Shown here: in pieces, positions 22,265 through 31,976 of the stretch
How the letters are laid out: each line of letters opens with the position of its first letter
Numbering within the stretch: the stretch's first letter is position 1
DNA from: Anthostomella pinea
Taxonomy: Eukaryota > Ascomycota > Sordariomycetes > Xylariales > Xylariaceae
Reading direction: 5' to 3'
NCBI GenBank assembly: GCA_963556695.1
Contig: CAUWAG010000012.1
Location: forward strand, 4,774,001 to 4,838,000
Length of the DNA stretch: 64,000 nucleotides
Program-made: the position numbers and the translations under genes
Notes under the pieces: model-generated
Database searches by the model: none
What the model was told of the DNA's origin: nothing
Seen by the model: the letters and a program-made list of their open reading frames with translations, nothing else

Positions 22265-24954
22265 GCGCTCGTTGAGGGGAGGAGAAATGCGGCCAGATGT
22301 CTCGATGCGATATGTCGAGGAGGGGACTCGGATCAGCCTGGTACTGGTCACCAATCCGAAGGTGATGGAGACGTGACGGTTCAAGCTGTGGCATGCGTCG
22401 GCGCCGAGGTGAGATACCACCCGTCAGACATGTAGAGGCAATGAACCGCAACGCGCCCCAGTCCTGAAGGCGCGTATCCGTACAACGACTCTAGTCCACC
22501 TGCGTCCGTGGGCCTGGTGGTGGTGGTGGTGGTGGTGGTGGTTCGCAGTCTTGGACGTCGCGCTTGATGTGCCTGCCGCTGACGCTGACGCTGACGCTGT
22601 CGCGGTCGCCGTGGTCGTTGCTATCAAGCTCAGTTAGCAGTAGCCAACATCTCGGCACGGGGTAGACCCAGATATGCGAGAATGATCGCGGAGGAACTGG
22701 GGAGATAGGAAGTATAGGGGCATATGAAGAGAATGTAGGTAATGAGGCAGTTGAGGGTGTGAGGGTCGAGAGATTTCGCAACGTTTGCGGCTGTAGGCGG
22801 CCGCGCTGCTAATTACCTTACCTTAATGAAAGGTGGCACAGTGCCAGTAATAGTGTGACACGGTGTTGATGCAACATCCCATACATCCTCCGATCCTTCT
22901 TCACCACCACAGCACACCTGCAGTGAGGACAACAAGCAACTTTGCATGCATTGTACCTACATGTAGCGAAAAGGGGGACGGATCTACCATAATCACGGGT
23001 TTAATTGACAGGCAGAACGGCGGCAAAATCCTCCCTCCCTCCTACACCACCAAAAACAATTATCATTCTGGAATAGGTAAGTTATTGACGCCGTTCTGAC
23101 AGGCCGGTAGAGCCTCTACTGTGCAGACTATGTAAGGTCCTAGGTAAGGTATTGTTATTAGCCGACGTGGGGAACAGCCCAGATCCCCAGGTTCCACTGC
23201 GGGATTCAATCTCCATCATCCTGCGAGTTCGACTGGCCAGTGACAGTTGAGTCCGTCCATCTCAATACATGCATGTGTGTAATTATACTCAACTTGAAGT
23301 ATCACGGTTGCGCTCGTGTAGGGTTTCATGTTATTTGTCCCTTGTCCCTCGCCTTCGGAATATCCACCTTGTATACTTGAAGAGAGCCACAATAAAGTCA
23401 ACCAATAGTATTGGTTGGAGCGAGGAAAGACCACCAATCAACGGGGCCCTTCTAGTACTCCTTGCTTCTAAACTTGCTCCTAAATTAAACCTCCTGCATA
23501 ACTTGGAAATGAGGCTCAACTCAACCTTGATCTATTCGAGCCTTATCTCGACAAGCCAGTTGAGTCCTCCTTTGCGCCACGGCTGGATCTACACTGCACG
23601 AACACAGGACATAGACTTCCGGTCCGTAGGCCTTGCAGGATGCCTCCACGCATCCTTCGAGTGCCGGCGCCGGCTAGCTTGACGTGCTTTTCTGCCATAC
23701 CGGGACTCGAGCTTGCTCCAAAGGACCTCGGGGACGATTCATTGTTGACCTCCATGTCTTCGTACGGGAGTGACGGTGTACAGGTACCCCTCATTCCAGC
23801 TCTCATTATTTACGGTCCTCGTGGTACCGGTACTGAGCGTTGCCACTTGTCCTCTTTGCTGGTCCCTTGTGATCAATGAGATCTCGAACGTGTCTTGTTT
23901 TACCCAGATACATGACCCGAGCCGGGCCGCTGCGCATGACGAGGGACAGGAGCAATCTGAGCCGATGCAGACCTACCATGCCGTACTCACAGCGGAAAAG
24001 ACATTTGATATCTGGCCTGTTGTACATAGGTAGGTAGTTGTACATGCAGTAACAAGGAAGGTATAGTGATAATGACAGTGACGGTGTGTGCTGTAATCAT
24101 TCCACCGAGGATCCTTCAACTTCTCCTGTCGGTGTACGATGTATACCCGGTGATAATTGTAGGGCGGTGAGCCAACTCTGCAGATGTTGTGCGAACGCCC
24201 CATACAAGTCCTAGCGCAGCTCGGTGACAGACAGCACTCGTACAACCGAGCAAGTCAACCCGGCATGTAGTCAATCGCTAAACCGGGACCGGAACCGAGA
24301 CCCGGATACTATGAGTGAGACCTCCGGATCACGGCCGAGAACAGACCAGCGGGCGTCTGCAGAGCGATGTTAGGAGTCGCACACAGACATCGAGGTACAA
24401 TACAGATCATGGAGACCCGGAGAGTTTTGTTGAGCTCTGATGGAACTTGGTGGGGAACTGGATGGCATTGCACTTCAGTCATGGTTCCAGGGGCAAATCT
24501 GCTGTGATGATGAATCACTGATTAACTGCCTATTCCTGTGTAAACCCCTCTTCCACATCGCCCTCTTCCACATCGCCCTCTTCTTGACTGGTGAGACAGG
24601 GGCGGTCAGATTTGGCGAGTCTGGCGTCAGCTAAAAGACGAAGGTTGCTTATGTCACGGGCCGGCCAGATCATGCACACATAATCGACCGGCAGTGACAG
24701 TGATGCTATGATGGTTTCATCTCGAGATCATCTCGATATCTCACATGGGACGCAGCGCAGACGGAGACTCTGCCATGGCCTAGACCACCCAGAACGACAT
24801 GCGACGAACACTGAGGTGCAGTAGAGAGAGAACAATGGACACACGAGGAGTAGACTTTGTTATGGCACTATTACACGTCATTTAATCACGACATCGCAGT
24901 GTCGCAGCATCACCAGAGAGGTGCGGCGTCCAGACCGCACATCGAGACATCTTA
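22265..24954. other. long intergenic region, no gene recognised
   Basis: About 2.7 kb between two minus-strand genes. A GGT repeat lies at about 22515-22541 and short GACGCT repeats near 22580-22600, both in the GT90 promoter side. The rest shows no coding pattern, no tRNA-like B box and no transposon homology that I can see. Confidence 0.5.
22515..22541. repeat. trinucleotide repeat (GGT)n
   Basis: About nine GGT units roughly 250 bases upstream of the GT90 start codon. Confidence 0.85.
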
Positions 24955-26775
24955 TCAGTTGGCGACGGGTCCCGACTCGTCGTACTTATCCCAGTCTTCC
25001 TGCGTTCGTGCAACCAGCTCGTGGAACTCCGGGCGAAAGGGCCACTCCATCCATAGTTCGAGGAGCTCCTCCCATTGCCCTGCATTCAACAGCCTCGCTG
25101 TCGGCTCTGCATGCTTCAGGTGGTCAAGGAAGCCCCCACGGGCAAAATCCTTACCACTCTTCCAGCGTGGGAGGATATAGTCAGCGGCACCGGGCCACAG
25201 AGCATCCAAGGTCTGACCCAGCGGCTGCGTACCTTGGTTCATCAGAGAACCAGTGATCAGCTCGAACGAATCGGCGGCGCGGTTCGAGTTTGGCCCCGTC
25301 TGGCGGAGCAGCGGATGTACCACCTTGGGCTGGATATCGAGGAGGCTGCACTCAATATTAGGGAAGAACTCGGCAGGCCGTACCACCATCGGGTCGTATT
25401 GTCGACGGTCCCAATTGAGCAACGGCGGGTCCTGACGCCAGAGGTGGATATTGTCTTTGTATGTGGTGAACTCGCCAATCATTCCCTGACCCCCCTGACA
25501 AAGCGCAAGGAACTCTGCCTCGGCTGCCTCAATCGACTTGGGGGTTGCCCTGCTGGATTTGTGCAGGGCAACGACGCGATCGAGGGCAGTTTGCAGCTCA
25601 AGCATTCGCTGGTGCTTCCTGTCCTCCGAGCTCGACCTCCACCGGTAGCGTTGCAGGGCCTTGAAATCCTCGGAGCCTTTGGCGAAAAGATCCTCATCGT
25701 GCGCCGTCTCCAGGTCCGACAGAGTGGCTTGAAAGGGCCTCTGGAAGGTTGGCAGCGACTTTCCCGGCACGGGTCCCTTCACCCGGGATTTGGACGCGGC
25801 TAGGGCTCCCTTCAAAGACTCGGGTTCTCTGCCCGCAGGCATTCGCATCTTGGCAGCCCGCATCCTCTTCAGTGTTGTCCTGTTGCTGTCGTTGATGATG
25901 GCGTCCTCGCGGATGAACCAGGGCGATTCGGGCACGTCGCGGCCACATACCTCGTGGACGTACTCGCACAAAAGCTCGAATTCGAGGGCGCCCCGCCTCC
26001 GCTTCTGCATAGATTTCGGAATGACGCCCCCCTTGTCGTCGCTCCTGGTCCATACCAGCATGCGGACCAGCCCGTACCGCTGGAATAGGTTGCTCGTACG
26101 GACGGCGTCGACAAACTGGTGTAGCAATAGTTGTGCCATGGATTCGAAGGTGTGGAAGCGCTTCTTGGGGTGGAAGGAGAAGTTGGCGGTGACGAGGAGG
26201 GTGTCGTTCTGGCGCATCTGTTCGGCGGGCTCGGGGACGACTTGGTGTGGCAAATACTCTGGGGTCAAAATGGAGTTGAGGTCTCGCCAGACGAGACCCG
26301 ACTTGGGAACGATGGTGGCGCCGGGCCGCTCGAGGATGGGCTCGAGGAATGGCCGATACAACTCGGCGTCGGGCTCCATCAGGATGTGGGATCGGGGCTG
26401 GAGGCGTTCGTGTAGCTTGCGACTCCATACTCCGGCGCCCGGGTTGATGTCGATGATGTCGCAGCCCTTGTGTCGGTCGAGCGAAGAGCCAACGTAGGAG
26501 AGGATGTCGTCACATAGCCCGTCACTGACGATGTTGACCCTGGTCTTGTCGCCCTGGACATCCTTCGTCTTTTCTTTCGTCTTCTTGGCACCGGGTCCCC
26601 GCGTGGGTTTCCATAGGCCGGTTGCGACGAGCTGTTCGGCTACGGGGCCTTCGGATTGCACAATGGCTTTTTCGAGATGGGGCGGTCCCGGTCTGTGACA
26701 TGTCGACGACAGCAGCCGCTTGCTGACGGGAAGTCTGAGGAGGGCGGCCGGCACATGGCTGCGGACAGTAAACAT
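24955..26775 (-). CDS. mitochondrial transcription factor MTF1-like (rRNA dimethylase fold)
   Basis: This intronless frame encodes 606 aa from the ATG complementary to 26773-26775; longer open sequence upstream has no ATG. The N-terminus MFTVRSHVPAALLRLPVSKR is Arg-rich, amphipathic and lacks acidic residues, as in a mitochondrial presequence. A class I methyltransferase-like core follows, with CDIIDINPGAGVWSRKLHE (SAM-binding motif I, about residues 105-123), SHILMEPDAELYRPFLEPIL (motif II), and LLVTANFSFHP in the position of the adenine-dimethylase motif IV. This combination and the long C-terminal extension match the Pezizomycotina relatives of yeast Mtf1, which help mitochondrial RNA polymerase recognise promoters. 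Methyltransferase activity is not implied. The gene is complete; it is the last clearly ordinary gene before the repeat-rich part of the window. Confidence 0.82.
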   Translation of the reverse strand: MFTVRSHVPAALLRLPVSKRLLSSTCHRPGPPHLEKAIVQSEGPVAEQLVATGLWKPTRGPGAKKTKEKTKDVQGDKTRVNIVSDGLCDDILSYVGSSLDRHKGCDIIDINPGAGVWSRKLHERLQPRSHILMEPDAELYRPFLEPILERPGATIVPKSGLVWRDLNSILTPEYLPHQVVPEPAEQMRQNDTLLVTANFSFHPKKRFHTFESMAQLLLHQFVDAVRTSNLFQRYGLVRMLVWTRSDDKGGVIPKSMQKRRRGALEFELLCEYVHEVCGRDVPESPWFIREDAIINDSNRTTLKRMRAAKMRMPAGREPESLKGALAASKSRVKGPVPGKSLPTFQRPFQATLSDLETAHDEDLFAKGSEDFKALQRYRWRSSSEDRKHQRMLELQTALDRVVALHKSSRATPKSIEAAEAEFLALCQGGQGMIGEFTTYKDNIHLWRQDPPLLNWDRRQYDPMVVRPAEFFPNIECSLLDIQPKVVHPLLRQTGPNSNRAADSFELITGSLMNQGTQPLGQTLDALWPGAADYILPRWKSGKDFARGGFLDHLKHAEPTARLLNAGQWEELLELWMEWPFRPEFHELVARTQEDWDKYDESGPVAN

Positions 26776-27482
26776 ATGAAATGAGCGACGAGGGGTGGGA
26801 GAACAAACAAAAGAGGGAGTGATACTCGTTGCTAGTGTTGGTCTCTGCCTTGCCGTATGTTGTGGCGCCCGTCTCCCAATCTCCTGATATACCAGTAGAG
26901 CGGTAGAGCGGTGCTGCTTCAATGCGAGAAGCTCCCGAACTCCAAGCTAGAATTTAAGTGGGTACGGGTGGGTACCGGGGGCGTGGAGTTTCTGCCCGTT
27001 GCGACCGCTAAGCCCGTGGACCCACTCCGGCACGGTAACACAGACCTCGGCATCCCGCCGCCGGCCGTCATAGGCGCAATAACCTCACAGTTGAACACAA
27101 CCTAACCTACCTACCTCGTTAAAGTCGAATTTGACGGCAGTGTGTCTGCACGAAACGTGGATAAGCTGTAGGTCCAGGGTCCAACCTAATTGCCTGGGCC
27201 CATTCCATGACGTTCAGATACCGATTGACGGACTTATAACTGGCAACCAGCAACTCCCCCAAGACCCCAGTCTGTGAGAGCTGGAGTGAGATGTGAGGGA
27301 CCACACCGCTAACAATGGAGATAGTGAGGGCAATGGCAATGGCGACGACATGGTTTTTTTCTCGAATCCTAGGCATTATTCCCAAATCAACTCTACTAGA
27401 GTTGATTTGCGCACGGACCCGCACGTGGCCCACGCGGGCACGTGCACGGTGACAAGGGGGGTAGAGTTGATTTGGTTCCCGG
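26776..27482. other. boundary between gene-bearing and repeat-rich sequence
   Basis: The first ~340 bases are the MTF1-like gene promoter. From about 27293 a plus-strand open stretch leads into the first TLH fragment but is interrupted by a palindrome-rich insert (27383-27478) described separately. Confidence 0.45.
27383..27474. repeat. perfect palindrome plus third arm copy inside TLH fragment 1
   Basis: Positions 27383-27409 form a perfect inverted repeat with 13-base arms (CAAATCAACTCTA) around a single C. The right-arm sequence occurs a third time at 27462-27474. Between them, GCACGTG and CACGTGC arms (27421-27427, 27439-27445) can pair. The block sits where the first zinc-finger half of the TLH protein should be encoded, so it is probably a small insertion. 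Confidence 0.75.
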
Positions 27483-28261
27483 TCGAGACACATCTGAAAG
27501 CTGCTGGCCACATGTCGCGAACAGCGTAACAATAACGACGCGAGATTGCGCAACAAGTCCAGCATATTCCCGGCATCTTTTCTAGCCAGGCGCAACTACA
27601 AGCCGGCTTTGAGTTCCCGCCACCCGAGTGCGCTGCCAACCCGCATCTGCAGCCGCCAGAGAGAGACGGGCTGGCATGTACGCAGTGCCCACACATCAGC
27701 CGGCAGGTTCAAAAGATGCAAGGCCACTGCCGAGCAGCACACAGATGGACCAACCCGCGAAATCGAGGTCGGGTCGCAGGAGGGCAAGACACCGCAGCAG
27801 AAGACAAGGTGCCGTGGCGTACAGGCGTGGCGTGCCAGAGGTTCTTCCGCAATCGGGCGGCAAGCGGCTGGTTCGAGGTGGAGCGGCTGTCGAACAAGCA
27901 GACTGCGACCGCCGGAACTGATACAGGAGCAGGCGGCAGCACCAACAGCGACACGTGGCAGCTCATGCTAGCGGCATATGACGTCAAACTGGCAACAGAA
28001 GAGGAGGAGCGGCGACGGAAGGCGGACGGGCCCGGCGGAATCGACGCGGACTCGACGTGGGTTCGGGAGATGGGCTGGGCCAGGCATCTTGAAGGCAAGG
28101 ATCTGGTGGTATTGCACGACGCCAGCTTGGGCCCGCTGTCGAGAGCTGCGCTGGAGAGGCTGCGTGACATGACATCAAAGGACGAGCAGCAGCAGCTAAC
28201 ACGGCTCGCCGAGAGCTTCGACCGGGAGGTGGCGCGGTGCACGGCACGGCTGGAGCTGTAA
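27483..28261 (+). pseudogene. fragment 1 of a telomere-linked helicase N-terminal region
   Basis: The frame reads ETHLKAAGHMSRTA, two TAA stops around a CAA (27527-27535), then RREIAQQVQ and AANPHLQPPERDGLAC. A C2H2-like unit and WTNPRNRGRVAGGQ follow, then the block ASGWFEVERLSNKQTATAGT and SDTWQLMLAAYD to the end. It aligns throughout with the larger copy at 57,914-58,615, with most residues identical. It stops at 28259-28261 just after the sequence for TARLEL, where the larger copy continues, so at least three quarters of the gene is missing. The two TAA codons replace CAA in an expected Gln-Gln-Gln run, both C-to-T in a CA context. It is a dead relic, and was probably never the functional copy. 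Confidence 0.8.
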
Positions 28262-28693
28262 TAAGGATGGGTGTCCTCATTGGCGAGATCGCCTGGGCAG
28301 CGAATTCACTTTAAGCAAGAAGATTGGTATCAAAGCCGATAGACGTCGGTCTTGATCTGTAGATATGCGAGAAAGGGCCAGAAGATTCGATTGTCCAGCT
28401 TAGTAATTTAGAAATCTTAAAAACCGAGTGATTAACTTATCATCGACGTACGGTTGAGTCATATAAGGCGAAAGCCAATTTGGGAGGAAAGGGTTCGCTA
28501 GAGATGGTAGATGACCCTTTAGAGCTCCTTGAGACATGCTCAACACTGAGGCGAGAACGAAAGTGGCAGCTGGGATTCGAGACGTTCCCATGTGCCAAGG
28601 TGTTTAGGAATAGTATTTAAAGCAGGCGGTCGTCCCTCGCGCCTTGATCCCAATCTTACCTCTTTTTTGAAAACACCATCCAGCCCATTCACT
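28262..28693. other. short intergenic region with promoter-like features
   Basis: No gene is seen. TATTTAAA at 28613-28620 lies about 75 bases before an ATG at 28694 and a TTTTTTGAAAACACC tract precedes that ATG, an arrangement that looks like a fungal promoter and leader for the small frame that follows. Confidence 0.35.
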
Positions 28694-29020
28694 ATGGACT
28701 ACCTTCAAGAAATGCTAGGCTACCCTTGGGCTTCCGACCCTAAATTGCCATCTTCTGTCTGCATTCTCGATACATGTGACGACGACCATTTCGACTGCAA
28801 TTTCTGGGGCATTCCTCTCGACAACACCTCCGTGGTACACGGCGGCTGGCCCACGCTACCTGCCTATACTGCTCTTTTGAGCGACTTGTTTCACTTTATT
28901 CTGATGCGTGCTTTTGGGCGAATTTATTCAAGATATCCGATGAGACTGCCGTCCCACCAGATAGGAGTCCTGACAACCCGATTGATCTTACCGCCGGTTC
29001 AGATATTCACCCCTCTTTAG
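28694..29020 (+). CDS. hypothetical 108-aa protein, doubtful
   Basis: The frame starts at an ATG in a reasonable context after a TATA-like box. The protein begins MDYLQEMLGYPWASDPKLP and has an acidic patch CDDDHFDCNFWG and an aromatic middle. I recognise no domain. The last 30 residues are low in acidic residues and may be the product of reading into a missed intron or a broken 3' end, since unrelated repeat-derived sequence follows within 110 bases. It could be a small accessory gene or a chance frame. Confidence 0.3.
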   Translation: MDYLQEMLGYPWASDPKLPSSVCILDTCDDDHFDCNFWGIPLDNTSVVHGGWPTLPAYTALLSDLFHFILMRAFGRIYSRYPMRLPSHQIGVLTTRLILPPVQIFTPL

Positions 29021-29126
29021 CAGGAGAACAGGGAAGGAGGCCGTTCAGACGTCCCCAAGCTCGGGGTTCGGGACGCAGAGCCCAGTCTCATAGGCTCAAA
29101 CCCGCCGCCGTCCCGAACGTTCACAG

Positions 29127-29260
29127 CAGATGTATCGCCAGGGATGGTATCTGATGATCCGCGATCTGTTTGACCCCCATGGGACATGGGTGGCATCATT
29201 CCACCAGGGAATGTACGTTCAGACAGAGATCCCTAGTGTCCAGAAGGTCGTATACGGGAT
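29127..29260 (+). mobile_element. copia fragment (protease to GAG-pre-integrase region), plus orientation
   Basis: This stretch encodes MYRQGWYLMIRDLFDP, GTWVASFHQGMYVQTEI and VQKVVYGI, nearly identical to residues of the full copia copy encoded on the minus strand at about 53,420-53,555. The match begins at 29127, with unrelated sequence to its left, and stops abruptly at 29260. The next copia bases expected after 29260 (CAATC) are found, on the opposite strand, ending at 57913. It is therefore one side of the inversion breakpoint described in the findings. Confidence 0.88.
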
Positions 29261-29480
29261 ACGTAAACGTCTCCTGGAGCTGATGCTGGGAGCGTATAAT
29301 GCCGTCCAGCTGCTGTGCGGCCTCCGCGACCGATTTCCGCTGCTGCGCCGTTCTCGACGCGTGTCCAGCCGCTTTGAGATGGGACTGTACTTCGTTGGCA
29401 ATACAGCCGAAGCCGCATTCCTTACAGATTAGTACCCGAAGCTGGGTAGGATAGATGAACGGTTCCATAACGAAAGTCAT
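29261..29480 (-). pseudogene. detached N-terminal exon of the telomere-linked helicase gene
   Basis: On the minus strand an ATG at 29480 opens MTFVMEPFIYPTQLRVLICK, followed by a zinc-finger-like CKECGFGCIANEVQSHLKAA-GH (C-x2-C then H-x5-H), then ASRTAQQRKSVAEAAQQLDG and QLQETFT, where the copia junction cuts it. This is the region missing from the 5' end of the larger TLH copy that begins at 57,914. When the two are placed end to end the reading frame is continuous. The first fragment at 27,483 carries the equivalent THLKAAGHMSRTAQ and QAGFEFP sequence, confirming the order. In its present position it can encode only a short truncated peptide fused to antisense copia codons. Confidence 0.85.
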
Positions 29481-30232
29481 AATATGTGTCGTATAATGAA
29501 TAGAGCAAGTAGAATATAAAGCAAGTTTTTTATTCTGTTTTTGCATGCTACCGACCTACTTGCGCTGTTACCGCTAGCCTGCGCGCGCCCCTGTCTGGCG
29601 TCGCGTATCCCGGTCGGGGGGCCTCTTACACCAGCTTACCCTCACTTACCCTTACTTGCCCTCACTTAGCCTCACTTACCCTAATCTGGCCCATGCACGC
29701 CCTTCCCGTCGCTGCACTGGGTCGTTAGCGGTACCGTTAGAATCGCCGGATCGAGCTCTATGCCGGAGCGTATTGCGCGTCCTTTTTACGCCGCGGTCGT
29801 AAAAGCAGTCTACTCGATGTCGGGAAAATGCAGCCTACAGGGAAGAGCACGCCGCACGGGCCGCGCGGCACGCCCGGCGGGCGTCGGAGGCCCGAGCGTT
29901 AAATGCAGTCTACTTCAATTCCTTTGGGAATAATGCCTAGGGTCACTCGGCAATTGTTATTGGCCAAAATGCCGCCACTCCTGGGGTTGGTTCGCTTCGA
30001 CCGCTCCTGACACACAAGATGATACACCTTGATATTCGCTAGCTCAGAGCTGGGTGCATATCAGAGGTGTGGCTAATCAAAAAATAACGTTACAGTATTC
30101 AGGCATTCATACGCCCGCGAAAGATCAATGACGCTTATATACATACAGTGCTACCCTACATTCCTAAACCAACAACATCGAGACCAGTATGCCCCGTGAC
30201 CGCGCACGTGATGGTCTATTCTGGTGCCTGCT
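29481..30232. other. TLH upstream region, GC-rich, subtelomere-like
   Basis: This lies upstream of the detached TLH start (reading leftward). It has runs such as GGTCGGGGGGCC and CGGGCCGCGCGGCACGCCCGG, AAAGCAGTCTACT and AAATGCAGTCTACT direct repeats near 29812 and 29901, and the telomere-like array. No coding sequence is supported. Confidence 0.5.
29636..29686. repeat. degenerate telomere-like decamer array
   Basis: Five consecutive ten-base units related to TTACCCTCAC occur: TTACCCTCAC, TTACCCTTAC, TTGCCCTCAC, TTAGCCTCAC, TTACCCTAAT. The core TTACCC/CCCTAA matches the fungal telomere hexamer, but the ten-base spacing shows it is not a simple telomere tract. Confidence 0.75.
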
Positions 30233-31127
30233 TCATCGTTTCAGGTAGGTCACGAACATGAGTTCAGAGTCCTCTCCATCCTTGTCCACATGGCTCCCAT
30301 ATAGCCTGCCTCCTTTGTAAACGACGGTATAGACCTTTTGGATACTGGCGCCCTCGTATATGTCTGCGTAGTCTATCAACGACTGTTGGAACCCCCCGAG
30401 AAGACGGTTGTTTGTCATGAGTTCCTATAGCCATCGTCTGGTCAGCATGGTCCGTTTCCCATCCCGGGCGCCCTTAACCCCACGAGAGCCTCGCTATAGA
30501 TATTTAGATGAGAGAGAGAAGACTCACAGCCCACCCTACCCCACCCGGTATGAATTCGGTTATCTCCTGAGTATTATAGTCCCGATACTCATCATAGTCC
30601 TCATCGTCCGCATAAGGCTGGCTGTGAAGGGTACCAGAGCCGCCTCTAGCTTTCAAGGCTGCCTTGGTTGCCTGTCTAGCACCTGGTTCCTCAACTTTGT
30701 AGTTGAAGATGACCTTTAGGTCATTCGCGTTTCTATTTCCCGTCCATGCCATGTAGTTCGCCAGCCGCAGGTCTCGGGCCCGGAGCGGCGTCTTCCTCCG
30801 TCCGTTCTCCACCATCTGGGTGGTAAAGCTTATATAGGCCCCCTTGGTGACCCCGTACTCGCTTAGTAAGTAATACCCTATCTCGTTCCGGAACGTTGCG
30901 ATGTTCGCGTGCGGCTAGTCCAGGAACTGGCGGCACCAGTCGGTATCCTCCGTACTCCGGTCGCTAATCTCCACTGTCGTCACGCCAGCAGCTTTCACTC
31001 TTTCTTCGAGCTGTTTCGCCTGAGAGGTGGTATCCCTACGACTGCGAATCGTGTCGGCGCCAGTCAATGGCAGGTGAAGGCTTGCCAGCAAACCGAGGCA
31101 TAGCTGGCTTGCGATTTGGAGTCTCAT
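30233..31127 (-). pseudogene. secreted protein gene with one in-frame stop, function unknown
   Basis: Exon 1 (30528-31127) and exon 2 (30233-30424) join across a GTGAGT-to-TAG intron of 103 nt in phase 0, giving 263 codons. The N-terminus MRLQIASQLCLGLLASLHLP with a TGA-D cleavage-like site is a clear signal peptide. The mature part has AKQLEERVKAAGVTTVEIS, YYLLSEYGVTKGAYISFTTQ, LANYMAWTGNRNANDLKVIF and the ending SELMFVTYLKR. It has few cysteines and no domain I recognise. Codon 71 (30915-30917) is TAG, while everything on both sides stays open and spliceable. The stop fits CAG or TGG mutated by a single transition. It could be a freshly inactivated effector-like or defence-related gene, or a polymorphic null allele. 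Confidence 0.6.
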
Positions 31128-31976
31128 CGTGGCGGCTTGGTTATGGCGTCCTGTAAATTCCGACCTTAAAGTCCTCACAGGAGATCTAGGGAGTCTTGAG
31201 GGAATGATGATCGATAGGGTGGTTAACAGGGCGGGTTGTCCATGTAATTATGATGAGTTGACCTGGTCGTCTTTAGATTTTTACTATCAACTTAAGAAGT
31301 GGTCTTTTTATTTTATTTTAAAGGTGTTGTTATCATCGTGATTAGCTAATTAGAGAAAAGGATTAAGTTCCGTAGTTGCAAAATCGAGGCTACGCCACGG
31401 CCCTACGTAAGCTACCAGGAGGTGAAAGATAAGTTCCCGACGCGAATGCCCTATAGGTGTTCAAGAAGGTAATGATTAGCGGTTCTACGTATATCTACAA
31501 TGTAATAGGTAGAACTTTACGCGATAGGAACTTTTTTATAGGAATTTTCATATAGGAACTTTCTCATAGGATCCTTCACCCCATTCTGGAACTTATCTTT
31601 ACCGAACTACAGATTCTACGACCGACATACCCACTTTGCTAAAAATACGCAAGCCGGATTCCTGAGTAGGATTGGACGTCTCCGCTTGTTGCGATCGATG
31701 GTTTTTTTCACGGTGATGTATGGAGCTTGATACGCCAGAGGTATGTGCCCCTTCGAGAGACGGCGTCCCTTAAGTATGAATTCCAATCAAAAGACTTAAA
31801 GCTAAACAATACGACAGTCACAAAAGCAGATCCGCACGCAATATAGAGTTATATTAATAGAATAAATAAGGACTTATCAGCAGTGCTGACTAATTCACAC
31901 ATTACTCGTGCCGGACAGCATTCTACAGGTTAGTTGATCGGGCCACGTACCTATATAGCCAAGGGTGACTTACGCA
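31128..31976. other. intergenic, AT-rich, no gene recognised
   Basis: This 850-base stretch holds short direct repeats such as ATAGGAACTTT (near 31524, 31541 and 31556) and no supportable coding sequence. Confidence 0.5.

Noticed and set aside
29130..29432. Plus-strand frame apparently fusing copia codons to a new protein end
   Set aside because: The second half is antisense of the TLH N-terminus, so the fusion is a by-product of the breakpoint.
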